Assembly: GCF_900167975.1 (NCBI RefSeq)
Contig: NZ_FUZU01000001.1
Coordinates: 2,751,331-2,815,330 of the forward strand
From: Ohtaekwangia koreensis
GTDB lineage: Bacteria > Bacteroidota > Bacteroidia > Cytophagales > Cyclobacteriaceae
Length of the DNA stretch: 64,000 nucleotides
Direction: 5' to 3'
This document shows, in pieces, positions 44,314 through 53,642 of the stretch. The notes under the pieces were generated by a model. That model saw only the letters and a program-made list of their open reading frames with translations. It did no database searches and had not been told where the DNA came from. Numbering within the stretch: position 1 is the stretch's first letter; each line of letters begins with the position of its first letter. Made by a program: the position numbers and the translations under genes.

Positions 44314-47300
44314 TCAGGGTATTGGCAGACAAAACGTAAATGTGCTGCCAATATTCTGCTGGCTTTCTATAGTAAGTTTGCCGCCATTCTTTTCAACGAA
44401 CTCCCGACAAAGCATCAGCCCAAGTCCAGACCCTTTCTCTCCTGCTGTTCCGTACGTTGTAAAATATTCTTTGTCCAGGATCTTACCGATATCTTCAGGG
44501 GAAAGACCTGTTCCTGTGTCACGCACGGATATGTAAGTATATCTTTCCTCTGTTCTGGTGCTTACTTCAATTAAGCCGTTTTCAGGAGTAAATTTAATGG
44601 CATTGCTAATCAGATTGCGAAGTACAAGTTTTATCATGTCCTTATCGGCATAAACGTCAATGGATTTTTGTGAGCCTAAAGTCAAGTTGATAGATTTTTT
44701 TAGCGCCTGCGCGCTTAGTAAATCAATATTTTCATCAATGACATTTAAAAGATTAAATACCGATGGTTTAACCTGAATACCCTCCATCTGTCCTTTTGCC
44801 CAGTGTAACAAATTGTCGGTTAGTGTCGCTACATACGTAAACCGTTCCTTCAGGTCAGGCATGAGTTGCGTTCTAAATTCATCCGGTGATATATATCCCG
44901 ATTCAATCATGTTGAATATCTCCCGAACCTGATGAATGGGCCCGCGCATGTCGTGAGAGATGATCGAAAATAATTTATCCTTGGTGTAGTTTGAAGCTTT
45001 AAGAACTTCGGCTTGACTTTTCAGTTTCTTGGTCTTTTCATCAACTTTTCTCTTCAGAATTTCCTTTTGCCGGTTTACCCGTTCTGTTTTGAGATTAGTA
45101 AGCCAGGACAATAAAACTGCAAATACAACGACAACCAATACCAAATATACTATATAGGCCAACACTGTTCTATAGACGGGCGGATCTATATGAACTGTCA
45201 TGCTTGCAGTTCGACTCTTATTCCTATAGATATTTCGGGCACGTATTACAAATGTATAGTCGCCCTCTGGCAAATTTGTAAAGTGCGCTTCTCTGGCTGT
45301 ACTCCAGGCAGACCATTCCTTATTGAAACCAACCAGCTTGTATTGGAATTCATTCTTTTCAAAGTCTTCGTAGCTCATTACATTAAAATCAAATGACAAG
45401 CTGTTTAATGAATAAGGAATATTCTTTTTTTTATAGGTAGTGTCATTTATATATAGGATGGAATCAGCGGCAGCAAGTTTTTTGATAATGGGCAGGAGAG
45501 GTTCCTCATAGTGAGTTTTCTGCTTGGCGTTATATACTATAATCTTGTTATCATTACCAAACCATGCTCCCTCGTGAGTAGCCATTATAGGCACACCTGC
45601 ATGGGCCCATGTGATCTTATCAAATGGTGTAAATAAAGCTGAGTAAGTACCATCAATTTTCTTTGTAAGTACTCCGGCGATCTCTTTCATTTTGTCTTTT
45701 CCCTTAAAATAAATCTGACCATCCTTACCTTCTGCCAGCGAATAGATAGTAATGCCTTGTAGCGCTTTTTGAAAACGATAATCTGGTTCAAAGATATCTT
45801 TGGATGCATTGTAAGAATATATACCATCTTGTGTTGTGGCAATCATTTTTTGATCGCTTAATTTTAAAATACAGTTGTCAAGACTGGAGGGAAGTTGATG
45901 CGGTGCTGTATAGAATTTTTTATAAATGACAGTGTCCATTGCTTCATTTAGCTGTAGCTTCCAGATTCCCTTTCCGTCATTCGAAATCCATATATTACCC
46001 TTATCATCTTCCTGAATATAGCTGGTTCCTTCTTCAAAGCCTCTGATTTTATGCTTCGTCCATGCGGCGTTATTTTTCTTCAGTGACCATAAACCTTCAA
46101 AATACGTACTCATGATGATGCAATCAGGATGCCGGCTAAGTGCACACAGTGACTTAGGATATTGCTGCGATATTAATTTAGTGGCCTTTCGTCCCATCAC
46201 CTCGAACACACCGCTATCATGTGCTATATAAAGGTGATCATCGGGTTGATGCATATCCCAAATGGAACCCGCCATTCCCGGAACTAACGCAAATTCACTT
46301 CCATCCATTCGGTGATACAATCCAGTGCTTGTACCTACATATTGTTGTCCATCGCGCTCTCCAAATGAATATACGACTCCCTGAAAACCATTCGTTTTAT
46401 CAAAATAGGACAGGGGAGAACTGGTAATAATCAGGCCTATGAATTCGTCCGTTGTAAACCACAGGTTGTATTGGGAGTCTTCGTATACGATAGTATTCTG
46501 TAAGTTACTATCACCAAGCATTGACTTGGTTACCCGGTAAAGAACTTTACCACTTAAATCAGCGATAATTATATCCTGATTTGTAAGAATGGCAAATCTT
46601 CTATCCGATAGAGAGACGATACTATTTACAATGAGTTTTTTCAACAGAGCATTGAGATTTTCGGAAAGCATAGTCACCCTGTCCTTGGAGACTGCGTTTG
46701 GATCTACGAGCCACAGCTGATTTTTATCATCCATGAACAAGAGCTTTCCTTCATAAGCTGTTATCGCCCGGATGTCAATATTGAGACTTAAATCTGTCTT
46801 CCTGAAGGCGTTGTTCCTATATACGTACAATGTGGTTTCTTCATCCCTGGTAGTATAAACGGAATCTCCTATTGGATAAAACCAGGAAGGTGGATTTTCC
46901 TGGATATCAATTTTCCCGTTTCGGTATATATAGCCATGATCGCCATAATTAAATACGACAGATTCATCCCACACCTGTACGGCCAATATATATTTTGCAT
47001 AATGTCGTTTCGTCTCCGGTACTAAGGGCAGGAGTGAAACGTATTCAAAGTTGCCTTTATCCGACCTTTTGAGATATCCAAATTCTTCTTGTGCTCCAAT
47101 ATATACTTTATCATTTTTATCAATGTCCAGTGATTGAACAGAGGCTTTACCTGGTAGCTCGATCACTTCCCATTGAATACCATCAAATATGAGTACCCCC
47201 ATTGTGTTGGCAAAATAAAGCGTGCCTTGCTTATCTTGTACCACGCCCCAGTTTTGCGTTGAGGCACGGTGTACCTCTGTCGGATACTTCTGCATAAAAA

Positions 47301-47379
47301 GTTGCTGTCCGTTTGTTTGGAAGTAGCAAGCAATAAGCAGGATCAGTACTATATAGGGCCTCATTATACTATGCGTCAA
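44314..47379 (-). CDS. Beta-propeller sensor histidine kinase
   Basis: 1021 residues: signal peptide (about 1-24), ligand-sensing beta-propellers of Reg_prop type (about 30-650; degenerate blades), Y_Y_Y domain (about 665-735), one membrane helix (about 745-770), short coiled coil, HisKA with FSIISHDMRGPIHQ (phospho-acceptor His), HATPase_c with N-box LRNLISNAIKF, DTGTGLSP and GSGLGLMLCREF. No receiver or AraC output domain follows, so it is not a hybrid system; a partner response regulator must be elsewhere. The divergent AraC gene at 47736 lacks a receiver domain. Sensor architecture parallels the two propeller-phosphatases at 3704 and 8483. Confidence 0.9.
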   Translation of the reverse strand: MTHSIMRPYIVLILLIACYFQTNGQQLFMQKYPTEVHRASTQNWGVVQDKQGTLYFANTMGVLIFDGIQWEVIELPGKASVQSLDIDKNDKVYIGAQEEFGYLKRSDKGNFEYVSLLPLVPETKRHYAKYILAVQVWDESVVFNYGDHGYIYRNGKIDIQENPPSWFYPIGDSVYTTRDEETTLYVYRNNAFRKTDLSLNIDIRAITAYEGKLLFMDDKNQLWLVDPNAVSKDRVTMLSENLNALLKKLIVNSIVSLSDRRFAILTNQDIIIADLSGKVLYRVTKSMLGDSNLQNTIVYEDSQYNLWFTTDEFIGLIITSSPLSYFDKTNGFQGVVYSFGERDGQQYVGTSTGLYHRMDGSEFALVPGMAGSIWDMHQPDDHLYIAHDSGVFEVMGRKATKLISQQYPKSLCALSRHPDCIIMSTYFEGLWSLKKNNAAWTKHKIRGFEEGTSYIQEDDKGNIWISNDGKGIWKLQLNEAMDTVIYKKFYTAPHQLPSSLDNCILKLSDQKMIATTQDGIYSYNASKDIFEPDYRFQKALQGITIYSLAEGKDGQIYFKGKDKMKEIAGVLTKKIDGTYSALFTPFDKITWAHAGVPIMATHEGAWFGNDNKIIVYNAKQKTHYEEPLLPIIKKLAAADSILYINDTTYKKKNIPYSLNSLSFDFNVMSYEDFEKNEFQYKLVGFNKEWSAWSTAREAHFTNLPEGDYTFVIRARNIYRNKSRTASMTVHIDPPVYRTVLAYIVYLVLVVVVFAVLLSWLTNLKTERVNRQKEILKRKVDEKTKKLKSQAEVLKASNYTKDKLFSIISHDMRGPIHQVREIFNMIESGYISPDEFRTQLMPDLKERFTYVATLTDNLLHWAKGQMEGIQVKPSVFNLLNVIDENIDLLSAQALKKSINLTLGSQKSIDVYADKDMIKLVLRNLISNAIKFTPENGLIEVSTRTEERYTYISVRDTGTGLSPEDIGKILDKEYFTTYGTAGEKGSGLGLMLCREFVEKNGGKLTIESQQNIGSTFTFCLPIP

Positions 47380-47735
47380 TAGTTGAACATGCGATAAATC
47401 GCCTTGATGTTTACAGATAAAAAATCAGACAAGCACAAAATATTCAGACGAGCAAATTGATCAAGTTAAATTGTATTGTCTGAATGATGTCAAAGGTATC
47501 CAAAGTGGTCACCCGATGAATCGGTAAAAATGATAGAGACGATTCCGTATTTTTACTGAGGATATAAGTAACATAAGTTTGTTTTATGAAGAATTTGGCC
47601 TCTCGTGACCTCCTTCAATTCGGATTTCGGTACTCATTTACGGATGGAGAAATGTACCTTTTGTGATCGTATGCCATCGCTCAACAATTGATAAATTTAG
47701 TTAGCCTAAGAGGTATTAACTCGTTATTTTTTCGA
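47380..47735. promoter_or_regulatory. Divergent intergenic region kinase/AraC
   Basis: 356 bases with no supported gene. Contains a spaced inverted repeat attcagac (47442-47449) / gtctgaat (47478-47485). Promoters for both divergent genes must lie here but no clean TAnnTTTG box was identified. Confidence 0.35.
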
Positions 47736-48719
47736 ATGATTTTAGAATTTACGGCTGACCTGGGTTTTGACTTTATAACCAGATTTTCAGAACTCATTCA
47801 TGTTCCTGTGAAAGATAATTTTCTGGTGATCCCCAAGGCAATGGGAGAGGGTTATGTACGTAAAATTGGTTTTGGGGATGATTTCAAATTAACGATCCAC
47901 CGCTATAGATTAAAGGAAGATTTGATTATTAAGCGCAATCCCGCGCCAAAGCCTAACGACCTTCGTACGATCTTCTTTTATAGTAACAAAGAAGATCTTG
48001 AAGTTAAATACAATAACGAAGAGCATATACCATTCTCACAAAAGAATGATTCTTCGATACTTCTATCCACAAATGATTTGCGCACCGAGATCCGTTTTCC
48101 CGCGGCTAGCAACATTCAATATGTAGTAGTGGGTATTACTGCTCACAGATTACAATCAATCTTGTCGATCGAAAAACCCAACAACACAATCAAAACCATT
48201 ACAGCAGAAAACGCTTCCTTTCTGTTTTTTGAAAATCTGGATCCTGAGATGCAATTGCTGCTGAAGAATATTGTATCGGTCGACATGAACAACTCGATGA
48301 ATAATTTCTATGTACAAATTAAGGTTCAGGAGTTAATGTATGTGCTTTTTAGTAAGCTGTCACTTCGGGAGAACACCACGTTTAAGAATATAAATAGTAA
48401 CGATGCTGAAAAACTTTTGGTCATTCGCAGTGAGATATTGCGTGATCTGAGTACTCCACCGGTGTTAAGTGAACTAGCAACGATCGCCTCGATGAGCGAG
48501 ACCAAACTCAAGCAGCTCTTTAAACAAACCTTCGGAGATTCGATCTATAATTATTATCAGAAGGCCCGAATGGAAGAGGCTGCTTTTCTATTGAAGCAAG
48601 CCAGGCATTCGGTCGCGGAGGTTGGCTATGAGTTGGGATTTTCAAACCTCAGCCACTTTAGCAGATTATTCGAAAAGCAGTATGGCGTCACCCCCAAGAA
48701 GTTCTCCTATACTGCATAA
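47736..48719 (+). CDS. AraC-family transcriptional regulator
   Basis: 327 residues from MILEFTADLGFDF at 47736; a TTG start 16 codons upstream is possible. The N-terminal 220 residues resemble the sensor half of PchR/YbbB-like AraC proteins; the C-terminal HTH_18 domain is clear (LSELATIASMSETKLKQLFKQTFGDSIYNYY, VAEVGYELGFSNLSHFSRLFEKQYG, TPKKFSY). It is followed in the same direction by an ene reductase and a quinone reductase gene, its likely targets. Confidence 0.87.
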   Translation: MILEFTADLGFDFITRFSELIHVPVKDNFLVIPKAMGEGYVRKIGFGDDFKLTIHRYRLKEDLIIKRNPAPKPNDLRTIFFYSNKEDLEVKYNNEEHIPFSQKNDSSILLSTNDLRTEIRFPAASNIQYVVVGITAHRLQSILSIEKPNNTIKTITAENASFLFFENLDPEMQLLLKNIVSVDMNNSMNNFYVQIKVQELMYVLFSKLSLRENTTFKNINSNDAEKLLVIRSEILRDLSTPPVLSELATIASMSETKLKQLFKQTFGDSIYNYYQKARMEEAAFLLKQARHSVAEVGYELGFSNLSHFSRLFEKQYGVTPKKFSYTA

Positions 48720-48848
48720 GCATCACCGTCTCTTGTCTTTGATTTCTGGATAGATGATCTGTCGGATAGGACTATTTTTGTGTCTTTTTCGGTTATTTTA
48801 CCCATTTATTCGCTTTTACATTTGTTCATACAAATTAGATATGACAAA

Positions 48849-49922
48849 ATGAAAAAGTTATTCAAGCCGTTTGAAAAAGGCTCCTTAAAGTTAAAAAATC
48901 ATCTGGTGATGGCACCCATGACCAGAAGCAGGGCTACGGGAAACCTTCCCAATGAACTGATGGCAACCTATTATGCACAGCGCTCCGGTGCGGGGTTGAT
49001 TGTTACAGAGGGCACCTCGCCAAGTCCTGAAGGCCTGGGCTATCCTCGCATTCCCGGAATCTATTCTGCCAAACAAGTCGAAGGCTGGAAGAAAGTTACA
49101 GATGCTGTCCATCAAAATGGATCAAAAATTTTCCTGCAGCTCATGCACACCGGGCGCATCGGCCATGTGGCGAATCTACCCGATGGAGTACAACCGGTAG
49201 GCCCATCGGACATTCAGGCTTCCGGTGAAATCTTTACAGATTCTCTGGGGATGCAATCACACTCTGTTCCCGTGGCTCTTACCTTGGAAGGAATAGCCCG
49301 CGTTATTGCAGATTTTGTAAACGCTTCCAAAAACGCAGTTCTCGCCGGCTTTGACGGTGTCGAGCTTCATGGCGCCAACGGGTATCTGCTCGAACAGTTC
49401 TTGAACCCCAATGTGAATAACAGGACGGATCAGTACGGAGGAAACTTAATAAAAAGAAGCCGCCTCATCCTAGAGATTACCCAGGCAATTGCAGCGGCTA
49501 TTGGCCCGGATAAAATAGGCATTCGCTTTTCTCCGTTTTCCCAATTGAGCGACCAAAAGCCTTACGATAAAGAGGAAGTGCATCAAACCTATACCCATCT
49601 CAGCCGCGAATTGGACAAATTAGGGATCGCCTACATACATCTTTCAACCAACCCCGACATTCCGGAGGAAACGTACAAGGTTATCCGTACATCCTTTAAG
49701 AATACAATTATACTCTGTAATGGTTTGACTCATGAGACAGCTGAACAAAAGCTGCAGGACAGCACGGCTGATCTGGTTGCTTTTGGGCGCGGGTTCCTTG
49801 CTAATCCTGATTTTGCCAGCCGTCTCGAAAGGAATGTCTCCCTCAATGGTGTTGACTTCAGCACGTTGTATTCTCCGGGCCAGCAAGGCTACATTGATTA
49901 TCCACTTTATACTTCAAAATAA
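48849..49922 (+). CDS. Old-yellow-enzyme-type alkene reductase
   Basis: 357 residues from MKKLFKPFEKG (the frame continues to 48780 through promoter-like sequence). FMN-dependent TIM barrel of the NADH:flavin oxidoreductase family: APMTRSRA near 20, ATYYAQRSGAGLIVTEGT, FLQLMHTGRIGH, and ELHGANGYLLEQFLNPNVNNRTDQYGG with the catalytic-type Tyr. C-terminal GRGFLANPDF binds FMN phosphate. These enzymes reduce activated C=C bonds of enones, often electrophile detoxification. The stop overlaps the start of the next gene by one base, so they are translationally coupled. Confidence 0.92.
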   Translation: MKKLFKPFEKGSLKLKNHLVMAPMTRSRATGNLPNELMATYYAQRSGAGLIVTEGTSPSPEGLGYPRIPGIYSAKQVEGWKKVTDAVHQNGSKIFLQLMHTGRIGHVANLPDGVQPVGPSDIQASGEIFTDSLGMQSHSVPVALTLEGIARVIADFVNASKNAVLAGFDGVELHGANGYLLEQFLNPNVNNRTDQYGGNLIKRSRLILEITQAIAAAIGPDKIGIRFSPFSQLSDQKPYDKEEVHQTYTHLSRELDKLGIAYIHLSTNPDIPEETYKVIRTSFKNTIILCNGLTHETAEQKLQDSTADLVAFGRGFLANPDFASRLERNVSLNGVDFSTLYSPGQQGYIDYPLYTSK

Positions 49923-50845
49923 TGAAAGCAATTCAATATCAGACTTACGGAACCTCCGACGTGATTGAGCAGGTTGAAATTCCGGCTCCATTGATCCAAA
50001 GCGAAAATGATGTTTTGATCCAGGTTAAGGCAGTAGGGGTGAACCCGGTAGATATGAAAATACGCATGGGATTCATGAAGGCAATCCGCCCTGTGGAAAT
50101 GCCTTTCATACCCGGCGGTGAAGCTGCAGGAATAATCATTGCCATCGGTAAGAGTGTTTCGAAATTTAAAGTGGGCGATGAGGTCATTGCCGTGCCGATG
50201 AAACACGCTTATGCACAGTATGTGACTGTAAACGAAAACTTTGTTTTGCTCAAGCCACAAGGCCTGTCCTTCGAAGAGGCAGCATCGATTGCTGTCAACA
50301 TCGGGACAGCACAATCGGTACTGTTTACGGAAGGGAGATTAGAAAAAGGGCAACAGGTGTTGATACAGGGCGGTGGCGGTGCGGTAGGCAGTGCTATGAT
50401 CCAAATGGCAAAAGCTGCCGGCGCATATGTTATCGCTACAGCATCCGGAAAGGGTTTTGCATTAGCAAAAAGCCTTGGTGCCGACCATGTAGTTGATTAT
50501 AAATTACAGGATGTGGTCGGTATTATTAAAAATGTTGACCTGGTGGCAGATACCGCCGGGGGCCAAGGGCAGGAAAAGCTTTTCCAAGTACTAAAGCCTG
50601 GTGGTAAATTGTTGAGTATCGTCTCACCACCCTCACAGCAGTTGGCAGAACAATACCATGTGAAAGCCTATTTTGTAGCGTCTGACCTGTCTTCTAAAAT
50701 CTTGCAGAATGGCATGGACCTGCTTGGAGCGGGAAAATTAAAACCCATTGTTTCCAAAACATTTAAGCTTGAACAAGCCGCAATAGCCCAGGATTTTTTG
50801 ACGACTGGTGGCGTAAATGGTAAGGTTGTTCTTCTGGTGGAATAA
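49922..50845 (+). CDS. NADP-dependent quinone reductase (zinc-independent MDR)
   Basis: 307 residues of the medium-chain reductase superfamily, quinone-reductase branch: N-terminal GroES-like fold (DVLIQVKAVGVNPVDMKIR), Rossmann motif IQGGGGAVGSAMIQMAKAAGAYVIAT (about 146-171), SLGADHVVDYK and C-terminal GGVNGKVVLLVE. No zinc-binding cysteines are present, as expected for this branch. Its ATG overlaps the ene reductase stop, so the pair probably acts together in reduction of quinones or enones under control of the upstream AraC protein. Confidence 0.9.
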   Translation: MKAIQYQTYGTSDVIEQVEIPAPLIQSENDVLIQVKAVGVNPVDMKIRMGFMKAIRPVEMPFIPGGEAAGIIIAIGKSVSKFKVGDEVIAVPMKHAYAQYVTVNENFVLLKPQGLSFEEAASIAVNIGTAQSVLFTEGRLEKGQQVLIQGGGGAVGSAMIQMAKAAGAYVIATASGKGFALAKSLGADHVVDYKLQDVVGIIKNVDLVADTAGGQGQEKLFQVLKPGGKLLSIVSPPSQQLAEQYHVKAYFVASDLSSKILQNGMDLLGAGKLKPIVSKTFKLEQAAIAQDFLTTGGVNGKVVLLVE

Positions 50846-50860
50846 CAAAATAAATAAGAA

Positions 50861-50912
50861 GTATAGTGTGTATTGGTATACCTATATACCCGTATGCCAA
50901 TATATACTATAC
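50861..50912 (+). terminator. Long AT-rich hairpin terminator
   Basis: A 21-base arm beginning gtatagtgtgtattggtata pairs (with a few G-T pairs) with the arm ending tgccaatatatactatac; loop about 10 bases. It starts 15 bases after the quinone reductase stop and closes this operon. Confidence 0.65.
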
Positions 50913-51129
50913 TGAACTATACATGTAACAACGGCTTTCTGTTTTAACCGATGGAAGGGTTGTGGACGTCCACTGGGAAGGTCATAAGGGTGGGTACCTC
51001 ATCCATTCAACTTCGCGTTGTCAATATATCGATGCAGGTCAAACATAATTAGCGCCATGAGATCAATTAGATTTCCTAAAGGCATCGTAACGGTGATATT
51101 TTCATGTCAGGATTAATTCATCCTTAACT

Positions 51130-52296
51130 ATGAATATAAATATCATTTGTCCATCCGCAGGCCGGCAATTACATTCAATGTATATGTATTTCACAATGGC
51201 GGCTTTGCTTATCAGTTCAATATCTGTAGCGTATGCTCAGGGAAAAAAAGTAACGAAAGCCAATTCGGCTAATCAACCGAAATCCATATCTACTGGCAAA
51301 GTCGTGACGGAGACACTCGTCTCTAATATACTTCGAAACACAAGGACGGGTGTAGACATAAATCGTACCGTTAAGATTTATTTACCACCGGGTTATGAAC
51401 GTTCCGAGAAGTCTTATGCTGTAGTCTATTACTTTCACTCCATAAATTCAAGCGCTCAAAAAGTGTTTGAGAGTGGAGCTCTTCAAACTCTATTGGACCG
51501 CGCGTTTGCTGCAAATGTAGTAGGGGAATTTATCCTGGTGGCGGCAGACTATGGCTCGGCCACGTCCGGTATTTGGTACGAGAACTCCGCAGTGACGGGA
51601 CGGTGGCTTGACTTTACTGTCGATGAGTTGGTGCCGTTCATTGACGCTCACTTCCGAACGATAAAGAATCGAGATAGCAGGGCACTGACAGGCGACTTTG
51701 TTGGCGGACGAGGTGCGCTGGTATTATCGATGCTGTATCCGGATGTATTCAGCGTCGTTTACGCCATGCATCCGGTAGCTACAGGAACGGGCCCGATACC
51801 AATGGTTTCAAAGGTGGATTGGAAGAAAATTCATGCGGCCAAATCTTTTAATGAGCTTAGTGAAGGATTTGCGCGTCCTTACGTGAGCATCATGCAGGCC
51901 TTTCTTCCGAATCCGGATCGTCCGCCTTTCTATTGTGATTTTATGGTAGAGATGGAGAATGGTGAACCCAAGCTCAATGTGGCAAATTATGCCAAACTCA
52001 AGGATGATTTTTTGCTTGATCAAAAGCTAAAAGAGCGCGCTGGCAATCTTAGAAAAATGCGCGGTATAGGTTTCGATTGGGCGCGATACGATAGCAATTA
52101 TGATCACGTATTTGCAAATCAGCAATTCACCCTTAAGCTGGACGAACTGGGAGTGGAGCATGAAGCCGAAGAGTATCGCGGCGACCCGTGGAGTACTAAT
52201 TTTACGGATCACGGTCGATTTTATACCCGTGCCTTACCGTTCTTCTCCCGGTATCTCGTCGTTTCAGATTCGCAAAACACGGTTGGATCAAATTGA
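51130..52296 (+). CDS. Secreted esterase-D-fold protein lacking the catalytic serine
   Basis: 388 residues: signal peptide (about 1-37, AYAQG), then a putative-esterase (PF00756-type) alpha/beta-hydrolase domain (RTVKIYLPPGYERSEKSYAVVYYFHS; VDELVPFIDAHF). The nucleophile elbow, normally G-H-S-M-G-G, reads TGDFVGGRGAL, so Phe190 stands in place of the serine. The surrounding YPDVFSVVYAMHP and a C-terminal histidine (TDHGRFYTRALPFF) are conserved. It is therefore probably not a serine esterase; a binding or structural role, or a relocated nucleophile, is possible. Length and frame are intact. Confidence 0.8.
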   Translation: MNINIICPSAGRQLHSMYMYFTMAALLISSISVAYAQGKKVTKANSANQPKSISTGKVVTETLVSNILRNTRTGVDINRTVKIYLPPGYERSEKSYAVVYYFHSINSSAQKVFESGALQTLLDRAFAANVVGEFILVAADYGSATSGIWYENSAVTGRWLDFTVDELVPFIDAHFRTIKNRDSRALTGDFVGGRGALVLSMLYPDVFSVVYAMHPVATGTGPIPMVSKVDWKKIHAAKSFNELSEGFARPYVSIMQAFLPNPDRPPFYCDFMVEMENGEPKLNVANYAKLKDDFLLDQKLKERAGNLRKMRGIGFDWARYDSNYDHVFANQQFTLKLDELGVEHEAEEYRGDPWSTNFTDHGRFYTRALPFFSRYLVVSDSQNTVGSN

Positions 52297-52652
52297 TTTT
52301 TCAGATGTATCTTCGGCTATATACTCTTTGCAAGGATTATAGTATATATATATCTGAGGATTACGGTGCAGGAAGTATACTATTATGACCCGCAATCGGA
52401 TTTTTCTTTACAATTTACATGGTGAGAGACTTCGGGACAGGAGCAGGGTACTTTATCCGCTGCCGACAGATCGGTATAAAAATAAGTAACCATGTGTAGG
52501 ATTGTTACCGGTAATTGAATCCATTTTCATATAGTTCAGAACATCTATAGTTGTAAAAGCACCACTAGGGGGAGGCGTTGCGGATTTTATTCCGTCAACG
52601 GCCGTCCCCTTGCGTTATTTTTTTTGATATACGCGGGCGTGGTATTACGCCA
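52297..52652. terminator. Convergent region with hairpin and T-run
   Basis: No gene in 356 bases. At 52570-52604 an imperfect stem (aggcgttgcgga / tccgtcaacggcc) is followed at about 52616-52625 by a run of T, a reasonable terminator for the rightward esterase-fold gene; the leftward BLUF gene ends at 52653. Confidence 0.5.
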
Positions 52653-53105
52653 TTACTTCTTGAAAAACTTCGTCAGGAGATCACGAACTTTTGCTCCCTC
52701 GGTCTCCTTGCCGTTCATTATTCTTTGAAATACGTCTTTATCCTGATGCGTTATGTCGGTAACGAAGTCTATATTATCAGAGGCCATTTTGCGACTTCCC
52801 ATTTGCCAGCTTGGGAAAATTCTTTTTGTGATCGGACCATAGGATATCATCACCGGTTTTTCATGGCGCGCATCTTTTTTGATCTTATCGTAAAGATCGG
52901 TTAACGTGGTGGCCTTGCCCTCAACGTATTGAATAAACGTGCTGTCGGAGTATAGAAGAACCCCGGTAACCTGGAGTGGTTCATTGTTCACTTTGCAGGC
53001 GGCAAGAATTTTATCCATCTCTTCATCCGTACAATTTCTTTTTCTAACGCTTACATAAACTAAGTGTGCTAGCATGGTATCTATATCAATTTGTGTAAAT
53101 GCCAA
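52653..53105 (-). CDS. BLUF-domain blue-light sensor
   Basis: 150 residues, essentially one BLUF domain (about 10-105) with a short tail. The FAD-binding signatures are visible: LVYVSVRKRNCTDEEMDKIL (key Tyr in the first strand), NNEPLQVTGVLLYSDSTFIQYVEG (Asn, and the key Gln of FIQ), and KRIFPSWQMGS (conserved Trp and Met). Short BLUF proteins change hydrogen bonding at FAD on blue light and act through a partner protein. No output domain is present, so the partner is unknown. Start could also be at MLAHLVYVS (53075). Confidence 0.9.
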   Translation of the reverse strand: MAFTQIDIDTMLAHLVYVSVRKRNCTDEEMDKILAACKVNNEPLQVTGVLLYSDSTFIQYVEGKATTLTDLYDKIKKDARHEKPVMISYGPITKRIFPSWQMGSRKMASDNIDFVTDITHQDKDVFQRIMNGKETEGAKVRDLLTKFFKK

Positions 53106-53281
53106 AACATTGATCTGGACAGAATGTTTAAATCCGTTGTGTTTAATTCAGATCTATAGGTTTTTCAGAGAATGTAACAGTAAAACAAAAAAATGGTAAC
53201 AATCCAATTTGTGTTTTGTTAATACACCACGCTTTTAATGCAGGCATTAGGGCCATACTATTCGTTTTTTCTATATATATT

Positions 53282-53638
53282 ATGAAAATTACCCTGTCGA
53301 TTTTATTTTTCTTCGTTGCCTCTTGCGTATATGGCCAGGTTACAGATACGTTGATTCAAATAGAACAATTTAAAAGAGAGCTTCTTTCACTTCAGGCCGA
53401 TGTTGCTAACATCCAGATTAACCTGGCTAAATCCGAGACGCGTTTCAAGCGTGGTATTGCCGTGGCGACCCTAGGATACTCCATAACGATAGCCGGTGGT
53501 CTTATGCTCGGCAGAAAATATGATGAGCTCGGAAAAGGACTGCTTATAGCCGGAGGTGTTACCGGTATTACCGGCACTATACTGATGGTAGATGCTTTTA
53601 AGTTTCTGGGCAGAGCCTCGCGAAAACGATCGCCATAG
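53282..53638 (+). CDS. Hypothetical membrane/exported protein with coiled coil
   Basis: 118 residues from the ATG at 53282 (the frame begins at 53216). Signal peptide (about 1-19, VYGQ), a heptad-like stretch (IEQFKRELLSLQADVANIQINLAKSE, about 25-50) and two hydrophobic Gly-rich helices (about 55-100: ATLGYSITIAGGLMLG, GLLIAGGVTGITGTIL). No family recognised. It lies between BLUF and the LytTR regulator and converges on the latter, ending 4 bases before its stop. Confidence 0.6.
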   Translation: MKITLSILFFFVASCVYGQVTDTLIQIEQFKRELLSLQADVANIQINLAKSETRFKRGIAVATLGYSITIAGGLMLGRKYDELGKGLLIAGGVTGITGTILMVDAFKFLGRASRKRSP

Positions 53639-53642
53639 AACG

